This document shows, piece after piece, positions 1 through 12,581 of a DNA stretch of 64,000 nt (positions are counted from its first letter, which is position 1; the number at the start of each line of letters is the position of its first letter). The stretch is from Spisula solida. Its lineage: Eukaryota > Mollusca > Bivalvia > Venerida > Mactridae. Where the stretch lies: positions 7,723,201-7,787,200 of the forward strand of contig OX365962.1 of the NCBI GenBank assembly GCA_947247005.1. Direction: 5' to 3'. A program made the translations under genes and the position numbers. The notes beneath the pieces are model-generated. The model searched no databases. It saw nothing but the letters and a program-made list of their open reading frames with translations, and was not told the origin of the DNA.

Positions 1-791
1 ATATGTAACACCTGTCTGCACTGAAATCATTTTTTTAAAACGAAAGCCCGTGTTTTAAATAATATTGACTTTGAACAGAGAATACAAACCCTTGGTTTTA
101 AGCTAACCTCTCGATAGCCCACTTCGAATATAATGTACGTATTACTTACCACAGTATAGACTCGCGTATCAAGCGAATCGGCTTCTGCCAGGACTCGCGA
201 ATCTGAAAACAAGCAACTTCACGATTTAGGCAGACACATGAAGAAAAACTTTTACAACATTTCATTACAAGTGTAAATTAGTGACACTTTCTGATCAATA
301 AAGACTATGACATACAGAGTCAACATCATTTTTTATCAAGCGGCATTCACCGCTAACCACTCGGTCCGTATGATACCATGTGATATATGCATAGCATATG
401 AAAAGGGCTAACTGACCTTATTGGTAAGCCGTTTGCTGCTTTCCATGAAGCGGCTAGCTTTGTGAGAACGGCGTAAAACCCGAATGATTAAAGTATTGTG
501 GATACTGCATGGCACAAACGGGCGAAGTCAATGAAGTTGGTCCGTGGACACTCGGCAGAAAAAGTAGAGCACACGCGACACAAAGACAACCCTCTAAGTT
601 TCTTTTTAACTATATAGTGAACAATGCGTATGTAAAAGGAATATTGACTGTAAAGATACTGGTTTAGCATTGTACGGACACGGGATTACACTATTTAGGT
701 GTTGACACAAGAAGACTAACACACATTTGAATACCAGTACAAAAATAAAAGCTATTAATCAACTTCAAATTACAAACAAGCTATTGCCTAC

Positions 792-821
792 CTGTTGAAT
801 GATACCCGCTATCTTTTTTAC
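792..821 (-). other. Weak candidate microexon, 30 nt
   Basis: 30 nt between TTTTTCAG and GTAGGC on the minus strand. In the phase left by the coiled-coil exon (phase 1) it reads SKKDSGYHST. A second acceptor-like site (GATTTCAG) ends at 20, with bases 1-19 continuing in a compatible frame off the window. No homology was recognised; splice-site matches alone are weak evidence. Confidence 0.15.
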
Positions 822-1149
822 CTGAAAAATAGAACAAAAATGATAATGAAAAATCGGACAGGGAAGAAAGTTACTGTATCCAACAGAAACAGAAGGGCAC
901 GAAAAGCAAAAAAAGGACACATGAAAACAAAAAGGCACAGACATAAAGCGTAAATATTACTAATAATTAGTTTTTGCTGCTACGCTAATAATTCATCAAT
1001 TCATATACATGTGTTAATGTATGTGAAATTGCATGATGTTGGTTGAATCGTTTGACGATATTTAATTTTTTAAGCCCAAAACAAATGCACCAGAGTATGC
1101 GAACCGTAATGGAAATTAGTCATTACAGTTGTATTATGACTATTCGAAC

Positions 1150-1420
1150 TCTCATTCATAATTACCCTCATGTATAATTTGACGTGATCCTTACATTTAT
1201 GCACGAATACACTACAAGGTCTTGCATTGATATATAAATGTCCGCGATAAAATCGTGCAATATCGGTCATTTAGATTTGCGTTGTTATTCAATCCCGAGC
1301 GTATTCGCAAAAATTCATACTTAAGAAAATATACAGCCGGGTTTAAAAATATAGACAATATATCAGCTGTTAAATTTTGCTAATAGAAGAGTCAAGAGTC
1401 GTGTCAAATTCGCCGTACTA
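1150..1420 (+). repeat. Dispersed repeat, copy 1 (pairs with 7.97-8.23 kb)
   Basis: Shares with 7965-8230, in the same orientation, CATTTATGCA.GAATA.A.TACAAGG, TCTTGCATTGA and AAAATCGTGC.ATATCGGTC, ending with GAGTC.TGTCAAATTC. About 75% alike by eye; family unknown. Confidence 0.65.
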
Positions 1421-3144
1421 TATTACTCGAACAATTTAAGCTAATAGAATGTGCGAGTACCAGGCCCTATGATTATACTGTTTTCATGCTCAATTTCAGT
1501 GCTATGTCCACACATCTTCTGGTTTTGTTTCAGTATTAATACTGGCTTGTCAGGGCTAAGAGTCGAATCATTAGAACCCTCTACGAAATATAGCTGATTG
1601 GACCCCTTTGACAATAATAGCTTGTTGGACCGCCTCTTATAAACACATTCCGTATCTGCGTACTGGGTGTATACCATTCTGTACCTGTTTATTAACATGT
1701 ATGTACTTAAATCACATGCTAACAATAATATGTACTAGTACTCGGAAGTTTTAATAAAATATGTAACACTACCCACTTCATAGGACCAGGTGTTATCCCC
1801 TAATAAAAAATAAACCATTACATAGGTGTATGTTATTCCATTTCACTTCCTTTATCACATCAGATTTAACAAAATTGCTATCATTGACAGTCAGTCAAAA
1901 GGTAGTACAATGTATCAACCACCTTGTTCCGTATACTGATATCTCCTTTTGGCTGCCACTGGATGACATGCAAAAATGATATTGATGTTTATAAACATAC
2001 CGTATGATTCATAATCCGATGATTTCTGACAATAAGCTTAAAGTAAACGTATAGTTTATTTTCAAATACAATATACCTATACAATCCATGAGTACACACA
2101 TATCAAATATCATCTCTATGCGAGTGGCCATATATATTTATCTATATATACTTAGTACTACCATTTACAAAACTGATTTTAATAAAAGGAAAATGTTTTG
2201 ATTTAATGATAAATCACTTTCAATATATAAGTTATTTAACACCTAGTTAATACAACATAAAAACATACAAAATTTTAGATTTTCTTTAAATTTTAACATA
2301 ATGCATTTAAAATTTAAATAATGACAAAGAAGCTTCGTTTTACTACAGTGTAACAAACATTACAATACGTATAGTGTGACACAATTTAATTGATACCCAT
2401 GATGAATATTCTGACTTTTTTGTAGTCCTATCAGGTTTGTCAATTTATGAAGTCAAAGCATAGTTTCCTAATTTAACAATAATCTGCCCAAAACATAATT
2501 CAATCAGTTCAACAGAACGATAAAATCATGTCATGTATATTGACGCTTTTAAAAAGAAAGTATTTGCGCGCATTAATTTTGCAGAAATGTCTGTGAGGTG
2601 ACCCAGTTGATACCAACCAGATTGTTGACCAAACCAGGAACAAAACGGAAGAAAGAAATGAAGACGGAACATAATAAAGACGATTGAAGATAAAAAAGGT
2701 GAGTCAATCATGGAATACCACATGTACAAAATTTTCCCTAATTTATATATATATCCTGTTGTCTCGTATATCCATGCTTCTTAACAATTCATCGGTGCAT
2801 GCGCACTCACACAAGCAATTTCAAAATATTTTTAGACATTTTTCAAAAAAACATTTAGCTAATAAAAACAAGAACAATGCCTAATTGTTTATGAAAATAC
2901 ATCAAACTAAAGCTTTTTATGCATAGGTCGGTGATCTAAATTTATTACACTCACATGGAACAATTTTAATTTTTAAATTACCTGGATGATTCATATTAAA
3001 TGTGTAGGTGGTACATCTAAAAAAATAAAAATTCAGGAAGTACTTGTCATACAATGTTCAATATCTCATAACGATCTTGTTTAAATATACGTGCCAAATG
3101 ATATTCGGAATACAACAAAACCTCATGCATTTAAAGAGAAAACT
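1421..3144. other. No gene recognised
   Basis: AT-rich sequence. The 94-codon frame at 1441-1725 has no recognised domain or splice context. No terminal repeats were seen. Confidence 0.5.
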
Positions 3145-3171
3145 GAATGGATGAATGAATGCATGAATGAA

Positions 3172-3210
<39 letters not shown>

Positions 3211-3301
3211 ATGAATAAATGAATGAATGAATGAATGAATGAATGAATGAATGAATGAATGAATGAATGAATGAATGAATGAATGAATGAATGAATAAAT
3301 C
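3145..3301 (+). repeat. AATG/AATA tetranucleotide microsatellite
   Basis: Tandem GAATGAATG and AAATAAAT units. The IHSFIHSF-type translation on the minus strand is an artefact of the repeat. Confidence 0.97.
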
Positions 3302-3457
3302 TTATCATTATTATATTTGAGTGTCTCTCAGGTGTTATTTCAATTTTAAACGTAAACGTAAATACGTTTGTACACGTTAATATCGATGTTTTCTTTGTTG
3401 CATTATTTTTACTACATGACCTTTTTCATGATTGGAGGCATTGTTGTAAATAAGATA

Positions 3458-4772
3458 TGAGCCAGTCTCCAGGAAAACCTGCTATTTTGACAAAAATATT
3501 GATTTTAAGATTTTCCATAGTATTACAGAATAATGTTAATTTAGCAAATTGCAAAAGATATTATGGTAATATCTTGAGTTTTAAGCATGTTACAGCTGTT
3601 TTTGTAGAGTTCCTATTCGGAGCTTTTTGTGTGACGTCGCAAACGTCATTCAAACGTTATTCGACGTAACTGAAACAAGTATTTCATTATTACACCATTT
3701 GATCAATTCTTGACATAAACTGTTCAAAATAGTACCAAATTCTATAATTATGTTTAAGAAATAAAAATTTGTTCGCGTTTATTGTCGGTGAATAAAACAC
3801 GGGCAGGAGTTCGGATGCGGAAAAATTAAATCACGAGTGCGTAGCACGAGTGATTTAATTTTCCGCATCCGAACGAGTGCCCCTGTTTTATTCACCGACA
3901 ATATACAAGAACAGAGTTTTTATTTCGATTCTAAATACGATAATATCCCGCACTATTTAACTGCGCGCATTCCATTTTCACCCATTTGACATTGAACATA
4001 ATTCCACGCTGAAATTGAGTGGCCTATTAGCTGGTACAATTACCTCCCTCGTTAATGAAAACGACCTTCGTAATTTTCTGAAGGAAATACCACATTTTAA
4101 ACATTGAAACAATTTTAATAACACGAGTATATGGTATCTATTTCATAAAATGAAAAATATAAATGAATTGATTATCAGAAGCTTTAATAAAACTTGGTTT
4201 CTAGAGTATATTGGAGTTTCTAAAAATAGATGCGTCATAGCTGTAACACTGGATTCTCGTGCAACTCGCCTTGTCATCGTGACTCATAGAAAATTTTACT
4301 ATAAAGTTTACGTTCATTCATTCATAAATATGTCACGTGATACTGGGCGTAAATAGAAACAGCCAATTTGATAGGTATGTTTTATGGGGGTAATAATACA
4401 TTGTTAGGTCCGCTCTATATTTAAACGATTAATCCGCAGATCGTGTTAGAATTTAATTTTTAAAATATATACATGTATCAAAATTGAAATTGTTTGCATT
4501 CAGAAAAAGGCTACTACTGTTTGAAACAACTAAATTCTCGTTTTTCTCAATCAGAGTACTTTTCTGAAATTGATCACCATAGCAACGAAGTATGTGATTT
4601 CAACATAATTCATAGGAAAATTTAAAGCTAAGATATAGTACTATATGGGTCAATTACTTAAAATTAAATCTATAGATATGTATTTTTCCTTATTTTAGAG
4701 CTGTTTCAAAATCTTGTTACATATAGTAAATACATTATGTCATTATAGCAGGTTTTCCTGGAGACTGACTCA
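3458..4772. mobile_element. 1.3-kb TA-flanked inverted-repeat element, non-autonomous
   Basis: Ends TGAGCCAGTCTCCAGGAAAA and its near-exact reverse complement at 4746-4772, with TA on both sides. No transposase is present; the ORFs inside are short and unconvincing. A related end piece occurs at about 38395-38560 (TTTTCCAGGAGAAGGGCTCATA). The TA target suggests the Tc1/mariner group. Confidence 0.7.
3781..3902. repeat. Long palindrome inside the 1.3-kb element
   Basis: Arms of about 53 bp run from ATTGTCGGTGAATAAAACAC.. to ..GTTTTATTCACCGACAAT, enclosing TTCGGATGCGG / CCGCATCCGAA and a GTGC-GTA-GCAC centre. The transcript would fold into a long hairpin. Confidence 0.9.
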
Positions 4773-4824
4773 TATGTATTGTTCTGTTATAAATATGTCT
4801 TAACATGTTACCTTCAGAAAATAA

Positions 4825-5264
4825 AGAACTTATTAGTATTGTTATTATTATGTAATGACATTATTAGTATTGTTATTATTATGTAATGACATTATTAGTA
4901 TTGTTATTATTATGTAATGACATTATAAGTATTGTTATTATTATGTAATGACACTGTTAGTATTGTTATTATTATGTAATGACATTATTAGTATTGTTAT
5001 TATTATGTAATGACATTATTAGTATTGTTATTATTATGTAATGACATTATTAGTATTGTTATTATTATGTAATGACAGTATTAGTATTGTTATTATTATG
5101 TAATGACATCATTAGTATTGTTATTATTATGTAATGACATTATTAGTATTGTTATTATTATTTAATGACTTTATTAGTATTGTTATTATTATGTAATGAC
5201 ATTATTAGTATTGTTATTATTATGTAATGACATTATTAGTATTGTTATTATTATGTAATGACAT
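4825..5264 (+). repeat. 31-bp minisatellite, about 14 copies
   Basis: Unit TTATTAGTATTGTTATTATT followed by ATGTAATGACA, with rare single-base changes. Confidence 0.97.
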
Positions 5265-5397
5265 GGCGTATTTAAAAGCTCAAAATGCATAATCTATTAC
5301 ATGCATGTCCTTGGTGTATGTTCTTTGTGTATCCCAGCCAAATCAGACCATTCTTGATGTACATGAGACAATGTGTATTTCAATCATTTCCTTTTTA

Positions 5398-5475
5398 GCT
5401 CACCTGTCACATAGTGGCAGGGTGAGCTGTTGTAATCACCCTTCGTCCGTCGTCTGTGCGGACGTCGGTCCGTTA
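5398..5475 (+). repeat. Bivalve GCTCACCTGTCAC repeat end
   Basis: AGCTCACCTGTCAC, then a near-mirror GGGTGAGCT, then CGTCCGTCGTC. The same module ends the 48.2-49.7 kb array and flanks the insertion at 46.8 kb. Confidence 0.7.
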
Positions 5476-6101
5476 ACAATTTATTGCTTGCTTCATATGA
5501 TTTTATTCAACTCGTTTCATAAATTCAATAACAAACTCACACTCAGCCAACATCATCCATATACTTATGTTTTCTAAATAGTCAGAAAATTTAATGATCT
5601 AATGTAGAGGTGTTGCAACAGATACGGAACTTCACTGATAATAAACTACCGCATTATACGTGTCATCTTAGATAATAAACATTTGAAAACTATGCGAACC
5701 AATTTTTAATTTAAGATATCATGTTCCGGGATTACCAACAATAGACAGTGACGTTGCAGTTTATGTGTACGCAAATAGATTAAAATCATTATACATTTTG
5801 TACGTATAGTTGTTCAAAAGTTTTTATAGCAAAACCAGTCCTCCGAACGTGAATACATTTGTACATACATAATGCCATCTATAAAACACTAAAAGGAAAA
5901 GGGAAAATAATGAAACACTGCAAAAAATACTTGTACAGTCATATTTACAAAGTATGGCGTCCTCTGACGTATTCGTGATGTCAGCTACAGCTTCCTTTAT
6001 ATATTATCATCAAAAATCCATCTTTCAGGAAGTGCTGTGCATGATGACATAACGTTTGTTTGGTTACAAAGCTACATGAGCTACTTCCTGAAATGACCAT
6101 G

Positions 6102-6457
6102 ACGTTCTTTAAACTGGATGAGTATTTCTGTAAATTCAAGTATTTGTTTTTTGACGTTCTTTAAACTGGACAAGTATTTCTGTAATATTCAAGTATTTGT
6201 TTTTTGACGTACTTTAAACTGGATGAGTATTTCTGTAATATTCAAGTATTTGTGTTTTGACGTTCTTTAAACTGGATGGGTATTTCTGTAATATTCAAGT
6301 ATTTGTGTTTTGACGTTCTTTAAACTGGATGAGTATTTCTGTAATATCCAAGTATTTGTGTTTTGACGTTCTTTAAACTGGATGAGTATTTCTGTAATAT
6401 TCAAGTATTTGTTTTTTACGGTCTTTAAACTGGACAAGTATTTCTTTAAACATGGAG
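6102..6457 (+). repeat. 53-bp minisatellite, about 6.5 copies
   Basis: Unit GACGTTCTTTAAACTGGATG AGTATTTCTGTAATATTCAA GTATTTGTGTTTT. Confidence 0.95.
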
Positions 6458-6809
6458 CAGGAAACACTTCTCTCAAGTATTGAAATATCTTCCTAAGCAA
6501 TGTACATGTATATTTCATAAAGCTTAGAACATTGATCGTCCTGCCTTTACGGAAAAGGCCGAAGTACATGTACTTTGTTTGTGGTTGGTTCCGTGATCTG
6601 GTAGTATGGTTATCTATTTTGTGCAGTTAAATTAGACGCCAATCCTTTAATTGTTTCTTCTTTTTTACGGTCCGCTATGATACTTTTGGTTCTTCTTCTT
6701 TACCAGTTAGTTGGGCGAGATTAAGTTTGGCAAATGCACATAAAACGCGACAATGCACTTGCATACACTGTGGAAATGAGATGTTATGCATGAACCAAAA
6801 CCAAAGAAC

Positions 6810-6990
6810 AGTGGGGAGCGGTGGCCTAGAGGTAGGGCGCGCGCTTCGGGATCGAGAGGTCCCGGGTTCAACCCCCGTCTGGACCACTGCTTAATTTCTC
6901 TGAGCACGAATAACCCACATGCTCCACTCGACCAAGGTGTGAATTGGTACATATGAATCGATCCTTCAAATGACGTACGAAAAATAAACA
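6810..6990 (+). mobile_element. tRNA-derived SINE
   Basis: The head has A-box TGGCCTAGAGG and B-box GGTTCAACCCC 44 bases apart, and its ends can partly pair. A non-tRNA tail follows (CATGCTCCACTCGACCAAGG...). Confidence 0.65.
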
Positions 6991-7964
6991 ATGTACAGGA
7001 ATTTACGATGTGTATGAATGAAAATATGATATCAGGTACGAAAAAGTGCTTCAGTTGTTTTTCATACTTAACTTCCTATATCTATACTGTCAGTCAAGTA
7101 CAGGTACTTGACTGACTAGTACTAATCTAAATACATGTATAGTAAAAAAACTTCCTTAAATCACAAGTGTTCGTTATATCATTTAGAAAAAAGAAATCCA
7201 TGGCGTGTAAAACATAACATATCTTAATACACTCAATACACGCAATATACATAGTACAAAACATGTAAATATGAAGAATACCATTAATGTTAATACGAGG
7301 CGTAAAATACATACTTGTGCTCTTAAAGATCAAACAACAATCAAACTTCAGTAAATGTCACACTTGACGTGTAAAACAGAGGATGCATTTGACTTTGAAT
7401 GGACACTTACACTCCTTGCATTTTTTCAAAAAGCATTATTTCTACCTTCAGAATTCAAACACAAAGTGTTACCTCTCATTTAATTGAAAAGTATTACCTT
7501 TTACTATTAATGGACAATACGGATACACAATTCTCAAAATGACCATTGAAATACAGTCCATGCCCCTGCGAAGCCTCTGGCCCATGTACACAAAATATTA
7601 GTTTTCAGGACAGTTTTCAAGTTCAAACAGATGTACATTACAATTCAGGACTTATGTTAATGATATATCCTTCAATTCCTTAGGTTTTTATATTCGTTAA
7701 AATGTGAAGATTATTAGATTTAATCCTGATGATGATACAGGTGTTTTTCAGGATCAGTTTCAATCTCAAGTTCTATATTTCACTTTTCCACAGAAAAATT
7801 ATGCTCTGAACATGTTAACTAGAAGTGGTTGATGTATTCTGTACATGGTTATAAGTATCATTACCAAAAGTTCTCAAAAACTTCCAAAATCTAGGATATC
7901 ATTTTCAGGATCATAAGTTAATCCCTAAATGGGGGCCTGATAACATGAGCAAATATTTTATTAT

Positions 7965-8230
7965 ATTGCTCATTCATATAGCACAGAGAATTTGACTTGA
8001 TCTTGACATTTATGCATGAATATATTACAAGGTTCTTGCATTGAATAAATAATTTCCGCGAGAAAATCGTGCGATATCGGTCCTTTACGTATATTTGTGT
8101 TTGTATTACACTTCGATCGTCTTCATGATACTTCCCGCTTATAAAACAAACAACCGGGATTATAAATATAGACAATTTATCTGCTGTTAAATTCTGCTAA
8201 TTCAACGTCGAGAGTCATGTCAAATTCTTT
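7965..8230 (+). repeat. Dispersed repeat, copy 2 (pairs with 1.15-1.42 kb)
   Basis: See the partner copy for shared strings. No terminal repeats or coding potential seen. Confidence 0.65.
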
Positions 8231-8399
8231 GGACTATAATGACATAACCGCTATCACATCTATAAAACACTATTACATGCTTCAATGTGGTGATGACAGT
8301 AATGGAGTATGGTCATCATCAACATCATTCGCATTACCGGGTTGTTTGTGTTTAAATTTATTTTAAACCATGGTATTGAGCTTTTTAATACTTTTATTC

Positions 8400-8700
8400 A
8401 ATAACTTTTTTAGGACTTCAGACAGCTAAAACTAGATATTTCAGCCCTTTTACTGTTGATACTATGTCATGCAGCTTGGGCATTCAGCTTTTTGATTGCT
8501 GAAACTTTTTGACAGCCGGGACTTGAGTGCTGCCTTCCTCGTCTGACCTAATATTATCTTTTTGGGCAGATCATTTCTCGTTCGATTGTGTGTTGGACAT
8601 TGTTTGTTTTTATGTTGTCTGTGCTAGGGTCGTTAAGTTGAGTGCTGTCTTCCATGTCCGACTTAATATTATCTTTTTGATTTACAGCAACGTGTTTATA
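8400..8700 (+). repeat. Interspersed repeat family C copy
   Basis: Carries GGGCAGATCATTTCTCGTTC, TTTTATGTTGTCTGTGCT and the end GACTTAATATTATCTTTTTG. Similar copies occur at 17.28-17.83, 34.93-35.34 and 38.77-38.90 kb; truncated ends at 35.42-35.46 and, inverted, near 40.69 kb. No coding capacity; family unknown. Confidence 0.7.
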
Positions 8701-9865
8701 CTAATCCAGACTAAAATGTACCGATTTATCTGACTCAGATGTCCACACGGTAAACGTACCATTTTAGCTTCACTCTTACTGCACATTATACAGAAACCGC
8801 AGAGACCGAAAGGCAGAAAAAGGAACACACACAAACAGAAAAATCACAAACACGTATAAGACACATTGACAAACACAAATTAAGCACAAAAACAAGTTTG
8901 AGTCTGAATGACAAACACAAAAACGCAGTGAACAGCTACACACTCCTACTGTCGTGTAACTACTGAGCACGAGAGGCACAAACGGGAACGCACAAAACAA
9001 AAATCACAAACAAGTGTTAGTCACAGTGAGTCACAAAAAGGAACATAAAAAGGAAAATCACAGGCAAACATAAAAATGAACTGAAAAACTACAAAATCCG
9101 ACGTCCGTGTGTCAATTTTGTTTAATAAAAAGTGAAATCGTGGGTTACAACACAGTATCTTGAACGGAAAGAGAACTCAAATAGGATACTGTATCATTTA
9201 CGAAATAAAACATCCATAGCAAGGGCATGAGGGATCTGTTAAATATTTAAATAAATGAACATTATGATAGCTAAGATGACTCTTTACTTATGGAATAACA
9301 AGCTTTTTAAATGACCACTTCCGATTTTCATGATAATATGCTCATTAGAAGCGCCACGAGATGCATATGTCAAATATATACATGAGGTTTATAAGGTGGT
9401 AAGTAGTACCTTCTCATTCTAAGCCAGCTAATAAATCATAATACAATTTGCTATACTTGCTATAATATTATACAATGTACATGCATACTGGTTAGCGATG
9501 CGTGAACAGACAATATGACACTATAATCGGACAAAGATAAAAATGACCGGGCTATAAATATTACCAGAACATAAACATTCTTGTTTTCCTTTTGCACCTG
9601 AAGTAAACTAATAAGGTGTATTAACTTGAACACCAAAGCAGACGAGAAAATAGCACAGTCAGTACAGAGCAAGGTCGAGTCCCACCAACGTCATATTTTT
9701 ATTCCGCGTGAGTTCGAATCTCACTTTCTGACTTTCATTTTTTGCATCAATTCTATATATTTACTGTTGATGTTTTCGTTCTATTTCGTTTCATCTTTAT
9801 TATACTATGTAAGTTAAAATTGATAAGAAAACAAACAAAAAAACAATTATGATAAAAAGACACAA
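8700..9865. other. No gene recognised; CA-rich low complexity at 8790-9070
   Basis: Repeated ACAAACACAAA / AGGAACACA strings, probably a decayed family C relative in reverse orientation. A B-box-like GAGTTCGAATCTCAC stands alone at 9709-9723. Confidence 0.5.
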
Positions 9866-9950
9866 CGAGTACTCATTCGAACCTGCATACAAAAATATAA
9901 TGTCAGGTATTAATCTATTGGCGGATGCGTTACCACTGAGCCACTGGCGC
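9866..9950 (-). mobile_element. tRNA-like head (SINE or tRNA pseudogene)
   Basis: On the minus strand GCGCCAGTGGCTCAGTGGTA (A-box TGGCTCAGTGG) and, 50 bases on, GGTTCGAAT (B-box). The anticodon arm does not fold well, so a functional tRNA is unlikely. Confidence 0.45.
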
Positions 9951-11107
9951 TTTACGAGAAATGATTGCAGCATGACAATGTCTACAAATAGTTTCGATTA
10001 GTTAGATGTGAAGTTCATTGTTGTGTTTATTTACTAGTGCTAAATTTAGCCCGGCCAATTTATGTTGGTCCAACTATAGTATTATTAGTCAACACTATTA
10101 ACCTGTCGCTAATTAATCTCCGTGTGTTTTCGTTTTTGTACAGTAAGAATGTTTTGATGAGTTAAAATAACAACTCTGATTGGACAACGGATAAACATGG
10201 ATATTCATGGGTGACAAGTTAATAGTGACAGGTAATACATTATACAATGTATATGCAAGGTATGTATATAAAGTAGGGGGATTACCCATTTTCATACGAG
10301 TGTACTATTTTTAGGTGCTGGGTAGGTTACATACATGTATATAGCTCTCCGTTGTATGTTTACATCGTTTGTGTATTCCTTTTCAAACGTCATGTTAGTT
10401 GTGAATCCATATTCTAGAATGCCCTCAAATTAAATGAATGTATGCGATAAGGAGTATCTTCCTATGTGATATTGATAGCTGATATATGCATATTAAAGCA
10501 AGCATATGTAGGTAAACTCCCCCGAATTAATATAGTCTAGATATGAAGGCGAATAAAGGCGGTAGTTTAAAATGCAAAACAAAGTTTATGTTCCAATTAA
10601 AATAAAATCCTATATTCGATTGAAACGTTGGATGATAAATGTACGATAACTCTAGTAGCTGTGGATTCTTTGATTTACTTTATCTTTAGTGTGATTTTAT
10701 TATTTGTCAATAAAACAATATTAATGCGTCTTTTGTACTAAATACAGATTAATTAATTTTAATACTACACGTGCCTATTTAGAGCACTGAAATTTGCTTA
10801 ATTTAGTTAATCAGTAACAAGGATTTAATTGTACATATATGATGTAAACAGTCGTTAATTTAGGAGACAATATATTAGTTGTAAATAATTATGTATGGGT
10901 ACCGTGCGACATGCAAACTTGACATTGGCGCTTTCTGTAGTGTATTCTGTGTATTCGGTACTGTTTTAGTCTTTATTCTATTTAGCCTCATAGGGTTATT
11001 AGTTTTAATATATTAAGCCCTTTGTGAACTTTAATCGATGTCATTGTTATTTCAACATACTAGCTTCACTAGTCGTCAGCATTACAAGAATTATATTAAT
11101 AACTTAC

Positions 11108-11443
11108 TACGATCTTCCCTAGCAGGTTCCTCCCGGTACATAGATTTTCGAATACCATAACACCGTTGCAGAGCTTGACTCTTTGCTTCCGTTAAATTCC
11201 TGATAATCTCATTAATAGCTGTATCATTTTCCTTCAAAACTGTCAGAACTTCGTCAACCGTACGAATAAATTCATCTGCCTCCTCCTCAGTGTGTTGGTT
11301 ACGTTTAAAGTCACTCAGTAACGGATTTATCGTTGCGAAATATTCCTTTTTTATTTCAAGTTTTTCATGCTCGATTTTCGCTTCGAATTCTTTCAATTTT
11401 CCTATTGTGGTCTCGACTGAGCTACATGGAGACTCAGCCATGG
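11108..11443 (-). CDS. Unrecognised protein, 5' coding exon (coiled coil)
   Basis: An ATG at 11441 (context CCATGG) opens a 111-codon frame that starts MAESPCSSVETTIGKLKEFE and ends YREEPAREDR before a GTAAGT donor (phase 1). It is rich in Glu, Lys, Leu and Ile with heptad-like spacing (IGKLKEFEAKIEHEKLEIKK), so a helical coiled coil is likely. An acceptor-like TTTTCATGATTAG stands two bases before the ATG. It joins in frame to the exon at 12.2 kb. I do not recognise the family. The next exon must lie further left or beyond the window; no convincing one was found. Confidence 0.6.
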
Positions 11444-12178
11444 CTAATCATGAAAACAACGTCCGTATAATCATATAAAAATCTAATTTTCACAACAAAT
11501 TAAAAAATCCGAATTGATAACACACCCAAACCCAAATCTCTAGTTTTCTGGGATTTTACAAATTATGTATCAATCCATTTGTTTGTTAAATCACTTATTA
11601 ACATATAAACTGGTATATACGATAAAACACGTCTTTTAATTGTTCACTTTTCTATTATTTTATAACACATCCAAACACTTGCACTCCAACTGTAGAACTG
11701 GCTTTTTGACAGTATACAGTATACACCCGGAAGAGGAAGTTTAAGTGACATTATTTGATTTTATAAATAAATATGAAGTCATGTTTATTCGTGTAGTTAC
11801 TACCATGTGCTTGCTTATATTTGTATAACTTCTTATCACTTTGTTATTTTGTTCATAATATTGTGTTAAAAATCCTCTACATACAGTGTGGGTATGCATT
11901 GTTACAATATGCATTTTGTTTGTTGCGAAATAGTCTCCGATGTTCCCGAAAGGTGTAAACTTGACTCTCAATCACGCATGGAGTAGATAATACCAGCAAA
12001 ACGAAAAGGCTTGCCACTGTAGTCCGCTCTCACACAAAAAATTGCCAAGGCTTCAACAGGGTAATTGAAAAAACGGTCAAACTACGGAGGGATATACTAT
12101 ATATCGCGGAAAACTTATATTTATTCCCTTAGCGTGGTCTATATTTCATAGAAATTGGTGAAGAAATAAAATACTTAC

Positions 12179-12293
12179 GCCTATTTTCCTTTTCGAAGTG
12201 GAGGTTTTGTTTACAAAATTCTTCTTTGGACTGTAGTATTTTGTCACGGGGTATTGCTACACTGACATAGAGGGGACGTAAAGAATTGAACAT
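12179..12293 (-). CDS. Candidate upstream exon of the coiled-coil gene
   Basis: An open frame from an ATG at 12293 (MFNSLRPLYVSVAIPRDKIL, then QSKEEFCKQNLHFEKENR) runs to a strong GTAAGT donor, phase 1. It splices in frame to the acceptor at 11444-11445, giving ..EKENRP-MAESP.. If used as coding, it adds 38 residues to the N-terminus; otherwise it is 5' UTR. An in-frame stop lies upstream near 12342, so the frame cannot extend much further. Confidence 0.4.
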
Positions 12294-12581
12294 TGGGCAA
12301 CGGCCGATAACTTCCTCGTCAGGTGTACGGAGCAAATATTCCGACTAGACAGTTTTTACGAATTTTGTTTTCCACGTTTTTCTTTCTTAAATAAGTATTC
12401 AGATATTTTGCAGGGTACAGCTTTATCATAGCACCTACGGAAAGCTTAAACTTGAGTTGAAATTTAAATTCTTTATAATACTTTCAAAACTATAAACTGT
12501 GGTAAATGGAGATGCAATATTAATAAAGATTCAGTAAATGAATTTCTGCAAACAATATCTGTCCCCCAAATGGTAGCTGTA

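Noticed and set aside
3123..3308. IHSFIHSF repeat protein on the minus strand
   Set aside because: Pure translation of the AATG/AATA microsatellite.
4825..5264. Regular direct repeats resembling a CRISPR array
   Set aside because: Units are contiguous 31-bp minisatellite copies without unique spacers; the same holds for the 26-, 43-, 50- and 53-bp arrays.
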